Below the pieces are notes generated by a model, which saw nothing but the letters and a program-made list of their open reading frames with translations, made no database searches and had not been told where the DNA came from. A stretch of 64,000 bases of DNA from Litoditis marina. Taxonomy: Eukaryota > Nematoda > Chromadorea > Rhabditida > Rhabditidae. The position numbers and the translations under genes were made by a program. Shown here piece by piece: positions 30,931-43,941 of this stretch; position 1 is the stretch's first letter; the number at the start of each line of letters is the position of its first letter. The DNA lies in assembly GCA_964036275.1 (NCBI GenBank), contig OZ038435.1:124001-188000 (forward strand). The letters run 5' to 3'.

Positions 30931-32267
30931 CGCCTTTACCTGAATGAGGTTGTAGGTCGACCTCATATTCGTGAACTGTTGATCGTATTGAGCCCATAAC
31001 GAAGATTTTGAACGTCGAGGAGCGTGGTTAGTTGGTAAAATTAGTGTAACCCATCGCTACGAACCCTCCTTCAGTATTGGAGACTTTACGCAGTTTTCAG
31101 TTTGGAACTTCGCAGGTTGTTCTTCTATGTACTAGAAACTCATTGTGAAAAGGAAGATATCATAACTTTATTGCTCCAAACAAGCATTCACACAAATTGT
31201 GTTTAATATTCTCTCTGTTCCATTGCTTTGTGCTCAAAATCTCTTCCCTATAGAGGTAACAATATTTGTTTATGCCTATGTGGCGTAGTACACACACAAA
31301 ATGATTTCCACTAAAAAAGCTCTCTATAATCACAAACTTGACCGCGTTATCAATGTTTGATGTACTTGGTTGAAACACTGTTAGCAGAGGGACACACGTT
31401 AAATTAAACGTGATAAGGGTGATGCTCAAGAAGACGTTTTCAAGATGTAGAGCACATGACATATTTGAAAAATAGGACTCTCAACTCTCAAAAATAGGAC
31501 TTAGGATGCATATATTGTCTTTTCATAATTCTTTCACACGAAAAAAGTCAGTGTGTGATGTTTGCACATATGGTTCAATAAATTTAGAGAACCAAAATGA
31601 AACAACTAGCAAATATTTAGTGCTTCTCTCCCTGCAATACTTTCAATCAAACCTGGGTATACTGTTCAGTTATGTAGCTTATGTAGTCATTACAAGAACA
31701 CAAGTGTTTTCTTCTTTCGTTCTCTGCAAGCGAACCGAACATCTAGGTATTTGATAATCTAACAAAACCATAAGAGAACTAACTACGGGTTCCTGTATGG
31801 AACGTTTCATTTGACTGAAAACCAACAGAATCAAACTACAAACAACTCGAGCCTAGAGCGTTAAACACCGACATTTACACCTATTTTGGAGAGAGCTAAC
31901 CTCGAATCGGTCTTCAAACGTGTTTGTTCCCATACTCCGTACCCTCATCTTCAATAGTAGTTTCCGGTTATTATGTGGATCTGAGCCTATGTAGTTTGGG
32001 ATCAGAACAACAAATTAACTGTTATTTAGTGTTCTGTAATATAGAAACTCTATTCCTCTACATTCGTTCACAACTTTTCTTATTCGAGTGTTCTGTCTCC
32101 GTTTATCACAACATAACCAGTTTTAAGCAATTATCTACTCCCGAATAGAGTGAAAAACGACTGAGTGAAATCGAGTTAAACTTAATTATTATTATAAAAA
32201 CTGAAGTTGTTTTCTGTTTTACTATTTGGTTCAGTGAAAACCAATAATGTAGTCAAATCATAATATT
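30931..32267. other. unassigned intergenic DNA
   Basis: No gene is supported. A 100-residue minus-strand frame at 31160-31462 has no recognisable domain or splice context. The motif ATCAAACTACAAACA occurs at about 31829. Confidence 0.45.
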
Positions 32268-32596
32268 ATTAGTATAAAAAACGAGTGTAAAGAAAGTAAA
32301 GATTAGTTTTGGATAAATATGTACAAGAAATATAAAAGAAGTCCAATAAAAATATTTTGAGGAAAACTCAAATCTCGCTCGGTTTAGAATTTCAAAAAAA
32401 GGATACCGAGTTTTTGGTTGTCGGAAGAAAACTTCTGACTGCGACTCACAATAATCTAGCTTATACTCCGTTGTTTTCAAGAGAAGCGAGATTAGCATTT
32501 TCCTCAAAATATTTTTATTGGACTTCTTTTATATTTCTTGTACATATTTATCCAAAACTAATCTTTACTTTCTTTACACTCGTTTTTTATACTAAT
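32268..32596. mobile_element. foldback element with about 105-bp arms
   Basis: Arms 32268-about 32377 and about 32487-32596 are inverted copies (AGTATAAAAAACGAGTGTAA at the outer end, inner end near CTCGCT). The spacer is about 110 bp. No coding capacity. Confidence 0.85.
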
Positions 32597-32781
32597 TGAA
32601 CTCTTTTTCTATGGTTACGAAGTAACGGTCATTTTTGATAAAAAATAATATTTTTGAACAATAAGCTAAACAAGGAAAGTTATGTTTTTCTATTGGAGTT
32701 TTAAACCGTGCCGTAGTGCAGAACGTTTGGTGTAGTTGTAACCTCGTTCAAGTGATAGCAAATTCTCCACTCTAGACTCCA

Positions 32782-32846
32782 GGCAGGAATCGAACCTTCG
32801 TTCGCCGTGCGTGAATAGAGCGTTTATCCAATCCGCCAATGAGACA
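32782..32846 (-). repeat. tRNA-like SINE fragment
   Basis: A box TGGCGGATTGG (32838-32828) and B box GGTTCGATTCC (32796-32786) on the minus strand, 43 nt apart. The T arm folds nearly well but the acceptor strands do not pair, so a working tRNA is unlikely. Confidence 0.65.
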
Positions 32847-33109
32847 TGTGAATAGGAGTGAAAACCAAGCTGTACCCGCCTGTCATGAGTTCGTCATTGG
32901 AAAACGTCTTCCTACTACACGTTAAACTGTTCTTTCATTTTTATTTTCACGAAACCGGTCTATCCATGATTTTTTGCGAGACCATTTTTGGCTCTCTCAC
33001 ACGTAATATTCAAATTTCAGACATACCTGAAAAATACGTACACCTCAACTTTTTTAGAGCTTTTCAAAAATGTAAGTATTTTTTGAATAAGTTAATTTTG
33101 TGCGAAACT

Positions 33110-33395
33110 ATGCCGAGATTTGAGGAGGCGGACACTTTTGTCGCCGGCGCCGCAGCCGCCGCCGCCCCGCACGGAAGCCATTTTTGCGAGACGTTGGGCC
33201 CTCTAACTCCTCTGAATAAATTCTACTTGGAACGTGAACTTAGTATCTTGTAGACGTGTTGCCCTTCAGTGATTCATGCAAAAATCTAAGAAAATGGTCG
33301 ACGTACTTTGAAGAAAATTGTAATAATCTGTTTTGTATTGTCTGCAGACCTTTGAACAAAAACTAATCTGCGCAGCGCTTCGCGCTGCGCACGAT
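33110..33395. repeat. GC-rich repeat patch and CG hairpin
   Basis: A GCCGCC-rich stretch at about 33120-33180 is followed at 33369-33391 by a hairpin GCGCAGCG...CGCTGCGC of the kind ending the dispersed repeats at 2207 and 45790. The open frame over it (alanine run) is composition-driven. Confidence 0.5.
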
Positions 33396-33399
33396 ATAA

Positions 33400-33700
33400 T
33401 CATAACTTGAATAAATACAAGTTTAAATGCCAAAAGTTTCATTGGAATTAAAATTATAAAGTTTGAGTTTTATTTAAACTTTCGAAATTCCCGCCTTTTT
33501 TTGAATTTGAATAGGCGGGCTGTGATTGGTCGATTTCGCCACGCCCCCTCGATTTCGCCACGCCCCCTCGACTCGATTTTGCAAACGCGATTGAAAAAAA
33601 CGGTGTCGTTTTTTGAACACGCACAGTAAACCACCCTAAAAAACACATTCGTGAAACGGGAATTCTTCGCAGAGAATAGAAGTTGCCAACTTATGCCAGC
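33400..33700 (-). repeat. dispersed repeat with GGGCGTGGCGAAATCGA motif, copy 2
   Basis: 33400-33640 is the inverted copy of 27310-27535. The adjoining 33645-33700 (AACGGGAATTCTTC, AGAGAATAGAAGTTGC) is shared in inverse with 41905-41950. Confidence 0.7.
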
Positions 33701-34351
33701 CATGTTCGTTTTTCTTTGAAATCTTCGACTTTCGAATTATATTTTTCTCCCAAGAGTTGCATGAAATTGAGTTTGCTCCCTAACATGGGATGCTGTAGCA
33801 CAGCAAACAATACAGTCTTCAAATGTTTATGAGATGCTGTTGTTTATTGATTTATCTCGTTTTCGTTCGTTCACGTTACTACGGATTGCTATGCTACCGC
33901 CCGAAAAGCTGTGAAGGTATGGGTGTGAAAATAATCTGAAAACCTCTAAGCACCTACCTTTCATTGTACATAGAAGTTGATGGATTGATGTTTGAACCTC
34001 GTGAAGTTTTTTTTTCGGTTCTGTTCGATTGTTCTATTATATTTAAAGAGAGAACGGACAATATTTTTCTTTGCACGGGTCCGATTTTAGACTCAGATTC
34101 AATTTTCAGTAGTATACGATGAAGTCACATTCAGTTTGAAACATAGTCTTGTTATTATTGAGTTGTTGAGAGCGTTACATTAGGACGTTTGACGAGAACA
34201 TTTGACGAGCTGTCAAGTATAGGTTGCTCCTAACTAGCCAAACTGAAATAGAAGTTCTGAATTCGGTATAGAATGCATCTTAAATAAATGAATTCTAGTT
34301 TCAATAGTTAATTTGAAAGGTCAATTCAATAAAAACGTTCACACTATCTTA

Positions 34352-37300
34352 TTATTTTGTGACGAATCGGTTATACTTGAAGTTGACATCTTTCTGCTGT
34401 GGAGTCCCTGGGCGCGGGGCAGGAGGAGCACTAGAAAAGAGAAATATCGTCTAAATTGAACTCAATACACCCCATAACTTGAGATCAAACTATCAACTTG
34501 GTGCGATATACCAATCTACACCGTATAGGCTTGGAAATTGCAAATCTATAGGAACGTTTTCACTAAGAAAGACAGCGTCTGTTATTATAAAAATAACAGT
34601 TGGAACTTGAAAGCCGAAAGACATCAAAACTGTTTAATTCGGCGTGCAAAATAACATGGTAATATGGTTGATTTCGTACTTTCTGGTTGTCACTATAGAT
34701 TTAAGTTTAGTCATTGAAATTCACCGTGACTTTGGTCTGGGAGGAGTAGTGACTGCCGCGTCCTCCTCTTGCTTGTAAAGTCTGTTGTACTTCCAGAAAC
34801 GAACATCTGACAAAAAAGTGGTTCATGGCTCACTCGACGATTACTGTTTTATTAGGTATTGAAACATTTAATAAGAATAAAATTGGTTCTTTCGAAAGTG
34901 GTTTTGAATACTTGAAATAGCATAAACTATTCCTAAAGAACACAAATTTTTATCTGTAAGTGTAGCTGCTGGCAACCATCTAACGAGGTTTTTTGGATGA
35001 ACTGTCTCGATTTGGTAAGTGCGGCGGCTGGTGAGCATCAATTAAGAGAGACAACTAAGAGGACAGGTTACCAGCAGCGGTACACCTTTCATTCCTACTG
35101 AGGCTCCTACAGTATGATTACGAAATTCTCGACTTATTTAATTTGTTATGTGTAAATTTTATCGGAAAAGTTTAAGTTATTTGATTCTGATTACCTATTA
35201 CAAAAAGTTTTCAAAAAGATGCATTACATAATACAACCGACAGGATGTTTGATGGTGTACACTGTAGAAGTCCCAAGTCCCAGTTATTGACTCCTTAAAA
35301 TTGTTTCTGAGTCACATGGGGTTAGATCGTCAAAGTATTTTCCCACTTTTAAGCTGACGCTGGTAACATATTTTCTGTTTAGGAACTTCTTTTAAAAAAA
35401 CTTTGTACAATCTCTTGAAAAGAACAACCGGTGACTTTGATCCCGGTTTATTGTTCAACTGGGCTAACCAACTATCGGTTATATGAAGAACCATGTCAGC
35501 ACTACCGTTGCCTCCAGCTGTTCCGGGCGGTCCGCTGTGCTCGTTTTGATACCTTCTGACCTCGGTCAGAATGTCATCATCACTTCTCCCTACAACACAG
35601 ATTAAAACAGTCCGATATGAAGTAAACTACAAATTATGGATTCAAAATTCCTAACGAAAAATGAACAATTCGAATGTAAGTTCCGACGTCAAAACGTCCA
35701 TCTTAGAGTACGTATCCGTGTTTAAAGGGACGAATCTCGGGACATTCGGTGGCGATTCGGACTAAGCCAATTACATGTGTAACCGGGTCGCATTTCAATT
35801 TTTGCGAAGTGTTTGCGAAAAACGCAAAGATCGCCGAGAAACTCGGAATATCGATTAGCTTGAGAAACGTCGCCCCTTATTCAAACCTTCCATGGTTTGT
35901 CTGAGAAGAACACGATGTTTTGTTCCGCCGCGAAATGAATCGTTCGAAAAATGCTGATGAAAGCAAGATCAGATTTCACTAGGAAATACATAAAAACATG
36001 TGCACAGGTATTTCGATTGTTTGTGCTAATCTATTGTATCGTTCCATCATAAGTAAAAGGAAAAAAGAGTAATCTCCTCGTTGTTCGCTTCACTACAAAA
36101 CGGTACAATTGGCCTTCAGGAGAGAGGTACACCCCTCCCCCACCCCCGTCGATACCTCACCTCCTCCATAGCCAGTGCCTCCGTCCCCTCCTTCCGCGAA
36201 GAGATTGATCCCCTCATCTGTGAAACAAGTTGTAAAACAATCCAAGAAGTTGTTTTGTTCACATGTTTCTACCAGAACAAATTTTAGAATGAAAATAGAA
36301 CCCCTGGCCATTCAAAAACTGTGAAAAGAGTGTTATTTTTCTGTCCCTGAACAGTGTGGAAACTTGAATAGACAAGGCGTTATGTTTATTGTATTGGGAA
36401 ATGAGAATTTGTTATCAGAGGAGAGAAATCAGGCTACTTCCACAGTTTATCAACGCTTACAGATATCTACTTGATTCAGAAAGAAAATTCTGCCTTATAA
36501 TGAGATACTTTCGACTGAAAGAGTAGGCACCAGCAAGATTTGGAGTAGGAATGAAGAAGACTATGCCCACCAGAGTTGATGTCGTCCCCTCTCTGGAGTG
36601 CCTCTATGAGAGCCTCCAGGTCCAAGTCCCCATCTCCTCCGGCCTCTCGCAGTTTTCTCTCGTAAATAAGGCGCTCCTTTAGTCGTTTGATCTGGAAACG
36701 GAGAATGTGTGCGACCGAATTTTCGTTGTAACTTAATCTTGAAACTCGTCTGAGCTCACTGTTATCGACCTAACGCGCATTGGGATCAAACTAGTAACAC
36801 GCGGAGTACGGAAACGTACACCGTTTCGACTTGTGCTGTGTTGTGGTCAAGCATTCGTATGGGTATTCACGACTTGATTTGTATTACGAAACTACACTTC
36901 ATGTTATGGAAAATACCCAAAAGTGCACTACAACTGTTCGATTTCTCACTTGTTTGGAAGAGTACGGTCAATATTGCAGAAGAAACAATAGGTAGGTGTA
37001 AGGCGGTTTACTGTTTACACATGCAACCGGGTTGCATGTGTAAATCGTCTACAGACGTTTTGGTTATGTAATGTGATTTTGGTTGCAATTAGGATGTTGC
37101 ATTTGGAAAGCAATCAATAGTTTTGTATACATGCAACCCGGTTGCATTTTGGTGGCATGCGACCCGGTTGCACGTGTAGATGCCTTAGGTGTAAAATTAA
37201 CAGAATCCATCGAACTTGCTCTAGGCAAGTAAAATTAACTAAATCTGTGACTTCGATCCTACTGTGTGTATTAACTATATAGTTTGATCCCATTGGACTT

Positions 37301-40300
37301 TTATCGAAATCTCACGAGGTGTTTGTGGCGGGGCAATAAATATCAAAGGTCAACACAGATTTGTTCAACCCCCGCATATTCCCCTATAAAGTATATTTCG
37401 CACAGATCGAATGAATGAATACGTAACATTGTTATATGAATGTGCTCAGTAAAAGATGTACTCAAAAATCGTTTCGACCCTGATTCAAGACGATTTTTGG
37501 GTTGTTTTTCTCAGAGGGTTGGGTCATCATCAGTTGAACCCCTCTGAGAAAATGAAAACAGGACGAAACTTACTAACCGTCTTCTAACGATGAGTTGAGA
37601 AAAATGGACATTGCTTTTACTTCATTGCACGTTTTCAAGCTCGAAAGCTGGTATACGTGTTTCCACCTACCATTTTGAATGGTGAAAGGCAGCTGGGGCG
37701 ATTTCGCCAAACCAACTCGAGGGAAACACGCTTTAGAAAGTATACATTAGGTTATTTATTTGAAAAAAATATATTGTGTCACTAGGACGTTTTGGGTGTT
37801 ATTGTTATATGAATGTGCTCAGTAAAAGATGTACTCAAAAATCGTTTCGACCCTGATTCAAGACGATTTTTGGGTTGTTTTTCTCAGAGGGTTGGGTCAT
37901 CATCAGTTGAACTCCTCTGAGAAAATGAAAACAGGACGAAAAGACTTACTGACCGTCTTCTAACGATGAGTTGAGAAAAATGGACATTGCTTTTACTCCA
38001 TTGCACGTTTTCAAGCTCGAAAGCTGGTATACGTGTTTCCACCTACCATTTTGAATGGTGAAAGGCAGCTGGGGCGATTTCGCCAAACCAACTCGAGGGA
38101 AACACGCTTTAGAAAGTATATATTAGGTTATTTATTTGAACAAAATGTATTGTGTCACTAGGACGTTTTGGTGTGCGTGTTTCCCTCGAGTTGGTTTGGC
38201 GAAATCGCCCCAGCTGCCTTTCACCATTCAAAATGGTAGGTGGAAACACGTATACCAGCTTTCGAGCTTGAAAACGTGCAATGAAGTAAAAGCAATGTCC
38301 ATTTTTCTCAACTCATCGTTAGAAGACGGTCAGTAAGTCTTTTCGTCCTGTTTTCATTTTCTCAGAGGGGTTCAACTGATGATGACCCAACCCTCTGAGA
38401 AAAACAACCCAAAAATCGTCTTGAATCAGGGTCGAAACGATTTTTGAGTACATCTTTTACTGAGCACATTCATATAACAATAACACCCAAAACGTCCTAG
38501 TGACACAATATATTTTGTTCAAATAAATAACCTAATATATACTTTCTAAAGCGTGTTTCCCTCGAGTTGGTTTGGCGAAATCGCCCCAGCTGCCTTTCAC
38601 CATTCAAAATGGTAGGTGGAAACACGTATACCAGCTTTCGAGCTTGAAAACGTGCAATGAAGTAAAAGCAATGTCCATTTTTCTCAACTCATCGGTCAGT
38701 AAGTCTTTTCGTCCTGTTTTCATTTTCTCAGAGGGGTTCAACTGATGATGACCCAACCCTCTGAGAAAAACAACCCAAAAATCGTCTTGAATCAGGGTCG
38801 AAACGATTTTTGAGTACATCTTTTATTGAGCACATTCATATAACAATAACACCCAAAACGTCCTAGTGACACAATATATTTTGTTCAAATAAATAACCTA
38901 ATATATACTTTCTAAAGCGTGTTTTCCTCGAGTTGGTTTGGCGAAATCGCCCCAGCTGCCTTTCACCATTCAAAATGGTAGGTGGAAACACGTATACCAG
39001 CTTTCGAGCTTGAAAACGTGCAATGAAGTAAAAGCAATGTCCATTTTTCTCAACTCATCGTTAGAAGACGGTCAGTAAGTCTTTTCGTCCTGTTTTCATT
39101 TTCTCAGAGGGGTTCAACTGATGATGACCCAACCCTCTGAGAAAAACAACCCAAAAATCGTCTTGAATCAGGGTCGAAACGATTTTTGAGTACATCTTTT
39201 ACTGAGCACATTCATATAACAATAACACCCAAAACGTCCTAGTGACACAATATATTTTGTTCAAATAAATAACCTAATATATACTTTCTAAAGCGTGTTT
39301 TCCTCGAGTTGGTTTGGCGAAATCGCCCCAGCTGCCTTTCACCATTCAAAATGGTAGGTGGAAACACGTATACCAGCTTTCGAGCTTGAAAACGTGCAAT
39401 GAAGTAAAAGCAATGTCCATTTTTCTCAACTCATCGTTAGAAGACGGTCAGTAAGTCTTTTCGTCCTGTTTTCATTTTCTCAGAGGGGTTCAACTGATGA
39501 TGACCCAACCCTCTGAGAAAAACAACCCAAAAATCGTCTTGAATCAGGGTCGAAACGATTTTTGAGTACATCTTTTACTGAGCACATTCATATAACAATA
39601 ACACCCAAAACGTCCTAGTGACACAATATATTTTGTTCAAATAAATAACCTAATATATACTTTCTAAAGCGTGTTTCCCTCGAGTTGGTTTGGCGAAATC
39701 GCCCCAGCTGCCTTTCACCATTCAAAATGGTAGGTGGAAACACGTATACCAGCTTTCGAGCTTGAAAACGTGCAATGAAGTAAAAGCAATGTCCATTTTT
39801 CTCAACTCATCGTTAGAAGACGGTCAGTAAGTCTTTTCGTCCTGTTTTCATTTTCTCAGAGGGGTTCAACTGATGATGACCCAACCCTCTGAGAAAAACA
39901 ACCCAAAAATCGTCTTGAATCAGGGTCGAAACGATTTTTGAGTACATCTTTTACTGAGCACATTCATATAACAATAACACCCAAAACGTCCTAGTGACAC
40001 AATATATTTTGTTCAAATAAATAACCTAATATATACTTTCTAAAGCGTGTTTCCCTCGAGTTGGTTTGGCGAAATCGCCCCAGCTGCCTTTCACCATTCA
40101 AAATGGTAGGTGGAAACACGTATACCAGCTTTCGAGCTTGAAAACGTGCAATGAAGTAAAAGCAATGTCCATTTTTCTCAACTCATCGTTAGAAGACGGT
40201 CAGTAAGTCTTTTCGTCCTGTTTTCATTTTCTCAGAGGGGTTCAACTGATGATGACCCAACCCTCTGAGAAAAACAACCCAAAAATCGTCTTGAATCAGG

Positions 40301-43300
40301 GTCGAAACGATTTTTGAGTACATCTTTTACTGAGCACATTCATATAACAATAACACCCAAAACGTCCTAGTGACACAATATATTTTGTTCAAATAAATAA
40401 CCTAATGAATACGTAACAGTTTTTTTCAGTCTTTTCCCAGTTCTCCTCACCCGTAAGTTCATTACCGTAAACGAACATAATCTTTTTCCGAATGAAGAAT
40501 AGATTTTTGAGAGAGAAAATTTGTATGTGGGGACAAATCCAACAAAATACTCTCAATGAGAGTCTTTTAAAAGCGTCGAGGTGTTCAAAAAATATGTATG
40601 AATGTTTAAACAAGTACGGTAATAATTTCGTGGATCAGACTACCTAGGCACAATCATAAATGTGAGTGTTTTTTGTCGGAAGCTGATTTTCCGGCGGTGA
40701 CCTATCATTCAGCAGGTTGCTAGGCAGGACCTTTTACGTGATGCAAAATTCGAAAAAAAAGTGTGAGTGCAGTGTGGTCTACACCTAGATGTACAGGAAA
40801 TTGCTCGAATGACGTAGGTAGTTCATATAAAACTGATGCTTCGGTAATGATCATGATGCCTTGAGGTTCCCGACAGCACTTTGGAAGAATTTCGTTCACT
40901 ATTCGTTGTATATAGATCGTAATGTTCATTTCTGAATACCGTGTTCTCTTTGGACTATGTCCCTCTAGCGAAAGCGTCCGCACCATTCTCAGATGCCGTA
41001 GTTCGGAGCATCGTGTAATAATATTCAATATTATATAATATAGTAATAATATCGATCACACCTAACGTGCACCGGTAAACAATTTATGAAGAGAGATTGT
41101 GGTACAGAATTTGGATATCAATTGTAGGGCTCCTCGAATAAACGCTTCCTCTACATCTCGGTATACGATTCTCTCCGAATTCTGTCAAAAAAAGGCCAAA
41201 AAATGATATAATGTTGACGAGATATGCTGGCCTACGTACACAGGTGGTGTAGTTATCTATTAGTGTCATAAGATCATCTCATGAGATTCAGAATTAGCCT
41301 GCCAACCGGTATTATCGAACGTACTCAACTACTCTGTATGGAACCAGCTCTCTTGGAAACCGAAAATTCACCCAACTCTTCGGTGATGTCTAACCCGTTA
41401 ACCATTCAACTCAGACCCAATTGTGTTACGAACCTCGCCTTTGGAAAGAACTGCGCGGTGAACCATGTGGTTACCTGTTTGTTTTAAACTTGTTGAGTTG
41501 GCCGGAAATATGGTTTTGTGTCCAACCGGTTAGTTTACCACGAACTCGGTTAAATAAAGAAATCGTATATTTCGCAAGAAACCCCAATCTATTTCAATGT
41601 AATCAAAAAGAATTATGTTTGGGTTTCTAATCGAGTTCTAATAAATAATGCCTTCTTCCTCGAAATTCGATGTATTTGTTGCCTTAGAAAACTAATTTGG
41701 TGAAGATTGATTGGAATTCTGTCATATATAGAAGAAATCCACTATATTGTTCGAGAAGGTAATCTACATAATTGACTCCGGGAACACGGATCAGATCAAC
41801 GTGCGTTTCTATTGTGAAATCGACTGCAACCTAAAACACCGGAGCTAATTCGAACTGTTCACGATGTCGAAGATTGCAAAGAAAAACGAGCATGCTTGGA
41901 ATAAGTTTGCAACTTCTATTCTCTGGGAAGAATTCCCGTTTCACTGGGATGTTCGCTAAGTCTCTCATGAAATCCTCTGAAAATAATGATTTGGTTCATT
42001 CTAGCGACAGTTAATCTTAAAGGATAAAACGCTCAATCGGTATCGTTCGGACCATACTTTGTTTCACTGATCGAGGTCCTTCTACATTAATTCGTATTCA
42101 GAAGCCTTTTTCTAACGAACGATTCATTATTTTCGTTTGAAACTTTCAAAGTTTGTAGTAGTACAGGTGCAGAAGGCGCTACCAAAATTTGGAGAGAATA
42201 CAAAACGCCAACATAGCAGTATTTGACCTGGAAGTTTTACAAGTGAGTAACAAGTGGGTGGAACAAACTATGCTCGGACTTCACAAATTGTCAGTTGAAT
42301 AACGTTACAGCTGATCTGTTTTCACGTATAAGTGACCATCATAGATAACTGTTAACGACTACTTGAGCATGTATCCTTAATCTCTATATAGGACAAATTC
42401 GGAAGGAATAATATTCTGAGAATAGCTTTCTACTGTTTTGGTTTCAAAACTGTGCTTCAAATGATCTCATTTGAACTTCTGTTCACTTACAGAAAATATC
42501 TTCCGTTAGCATTACGGCTATCTGTTTTTGTAAGTTCATTTACTGGCGCTGGGTGGCTTAACTTGACCCCAATTATCTCTTATCGGTTTTCGATAGCCAA
42601 CGAGCCTCGATTTGGTGGATAAACTGGGTGATAGTCCGAAGACGGTATCGTTCACAGTTCACGTCCAAATTACGGGAAGTATGCTAACTTCTCCATATTG
42701 ATGTACTTTTTCCCAGCTATTTTCATTTTTTCACCGGTGCACAAACCGAGTTTAATACTGTTTCTTGGATAATATTGGATGAGCCTCGGTACTGAGAGCA
42801 TCCGAGCGACCTTCACGCCTACACCCAATCCGGAGTTCATTTAGATAACATTTAGATAACCTGAATAACTTAATAAGATACCCCATGAGCAATATCTCAA
42901 GAGCTTCTCTAGATTTTATTGATTCTGATGCTACATCATTAGAAGTTAACGAGAAGCTCATGAGGTGTTCATGAGATCCACATGAAGTTGGATGAATGTC
43001 TGCTTCGCCAGAAATTTTATGTGGACCGCATACAATCAGTGTCTTTCCGATCTCTATCTCACCGAAGCCGCTACAAACGTGACATTCCAATTTGCACAGA
43101 ATTATCCGAGAGAAATTTCTATTTTAACATTGGCAGCGTGGATGAACATTTTTCGAACAAAACATTACTTTCATACTGTAACAGTTACTCAAATTTCCTA
43201 TAAAGATGCCCTGTAAATTTCATTGGAACGCTGCGGAAGTCTTTCTAAGAAATATATTTCCTTGGTACAATTAATTACCCAATTTCACGCCCCTCTTTCT

Positions 43301-43794
43301 GGCAGCTAATTGAAAATTGTGACATTAGACCCCTGTTCAATATCTGACAATCGTCTGTGAATGCCAAAGGTCAGCATCACTCACATTCAAGTCATTTGGT
43401 TCTTTTTGATTTGGAAAATACTGCAATCAAATACACTGGCCCTTCTAACAAAGTATCGTGGAAGGCACTTACGTTGAAATCAATTTGTTATCACCTGACA
43501 ATTCGCTAGTTTAGTCAGAAAGTTAACATGCTGTGACCTGAGTATCAATTAATTATGAACATTTCTGATCAATGAAAAATCTAAAATTGTGAGAACAGCT
43601 TAGTGTTTTTCTGGCATGCTGCCAGAGTGCCGTTGTAACGGATGGTGATTAACAAAATATGACCACCGAGATCAGAACGGAAACGAGAAACGCACCTGAA
43701 GAGCTCTTCTTTTGCGACTTTCCTCGTCAATCTCCTCTTCCTTTCTACTCTCTGCCCACTTGTTGAAGTTGAACGAGTTGAACACATTTGTCAT
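34352..43794 (-). CDS. five-exon gene, unrecognised 154-residue protein
   Basis: Exons: 43794-43696 (33 codons, ATG), 36691-36571, 35589-35506, 34806-34725 and 34430-34352 (TAA). Acceptors read TTTCCAG, TTGTAG, TTTGTCAG and TTTCTAG, and all four junctions keep one frame (phases 0, 1, 1, 2). Residues 1-60 are rich in K, R and E (SRKRRALQ then IKRLKERLIYERKLREAGG), a likely coiled coil. An acidic region follows (DGDLDLEALIEALQRGDDI), then a Gly/Pro linker, a WKYNRLYKQEEDAA segment, a proline-rich part (TPPRPKSRAPPAPRPGTP) and the end KDVNFKYNRFVTK. The motif KYNR occurs twice. No signal peptide, membrane segment or known domain is visible. Intron 1 (about 6.9 kb) is full of repeats, so an extra exon could be missed. 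I do not recognise the family. Confidence 0.68.
37015..37180. repeat. GGTTGCAT-rich palindromic repeat, copy 3
   Basis: Same family as 27119-27320, in intron 1 of the 154-residue gene. It contains ATGCAACCGGGTTGCAT and ATGCAACCCGGTTGCAT. Confidence 0.8.
37429..40403. repeat. satellite array, eight units of about 375 bp, two forward and six inverted
   Basis: Two units (from 37431 and 37804, period 373) run in one direction. At about 38165-38175 orientation flips and six units follow in reverse (phases 38175, 38551, 38917, 39293, 39669, 40045; period 376, one unit with a 10-bp deletion). Each unit holds three internal inverted repeats: CTCAGAGG...CCTCTGAG, AAAAATCGT...ACGATTTTT and ACCATTCAAAATGGT. 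The block is bounded by the direct repeat AATGAATACGTAACA (37414-37428 and 40404-40418). It lies in intron 1 of the 154-residue gene. Confidence 0.93.
40419..43695. other. rest of intron 1, unassigned with repeat fragments
   Basis: No exon is supported. About 41905-42015 is an inverted repeat copy related to 33645-33700 and 27020-27110. About 42880-42990 is related to 50160-50285 (AGCAATATCTCA, TTAGAAGTT, TCATGAGGT). The longest frame (42752-43090, minus) has no recognisable domain. Confidence 0.45.
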
Positions 43795-43941
43795 GTTCTC
43801 AATCCCTACTCAAAGACCTACTTTCAAAAATGAATTAAAAGGATCTTGTTAAAAAGTTTATGGTAAGTGCTACAAAAATCATTGGTGCTACAAAACTGGA
43901 GATTACAAGAAAATTTAACAACAGGAAGAAGCCAGAGTTGA

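Noticed and set aside
32782..32846. Functional tRNA gene
   Set aside because: A and B boxes are good but the acceptor strands do not pair.
37431..40403. Direct repeats as a CRISPR array
   Set aside because: Units are about 375 bp, contiguous without spacers, and the host is eukaryotic.
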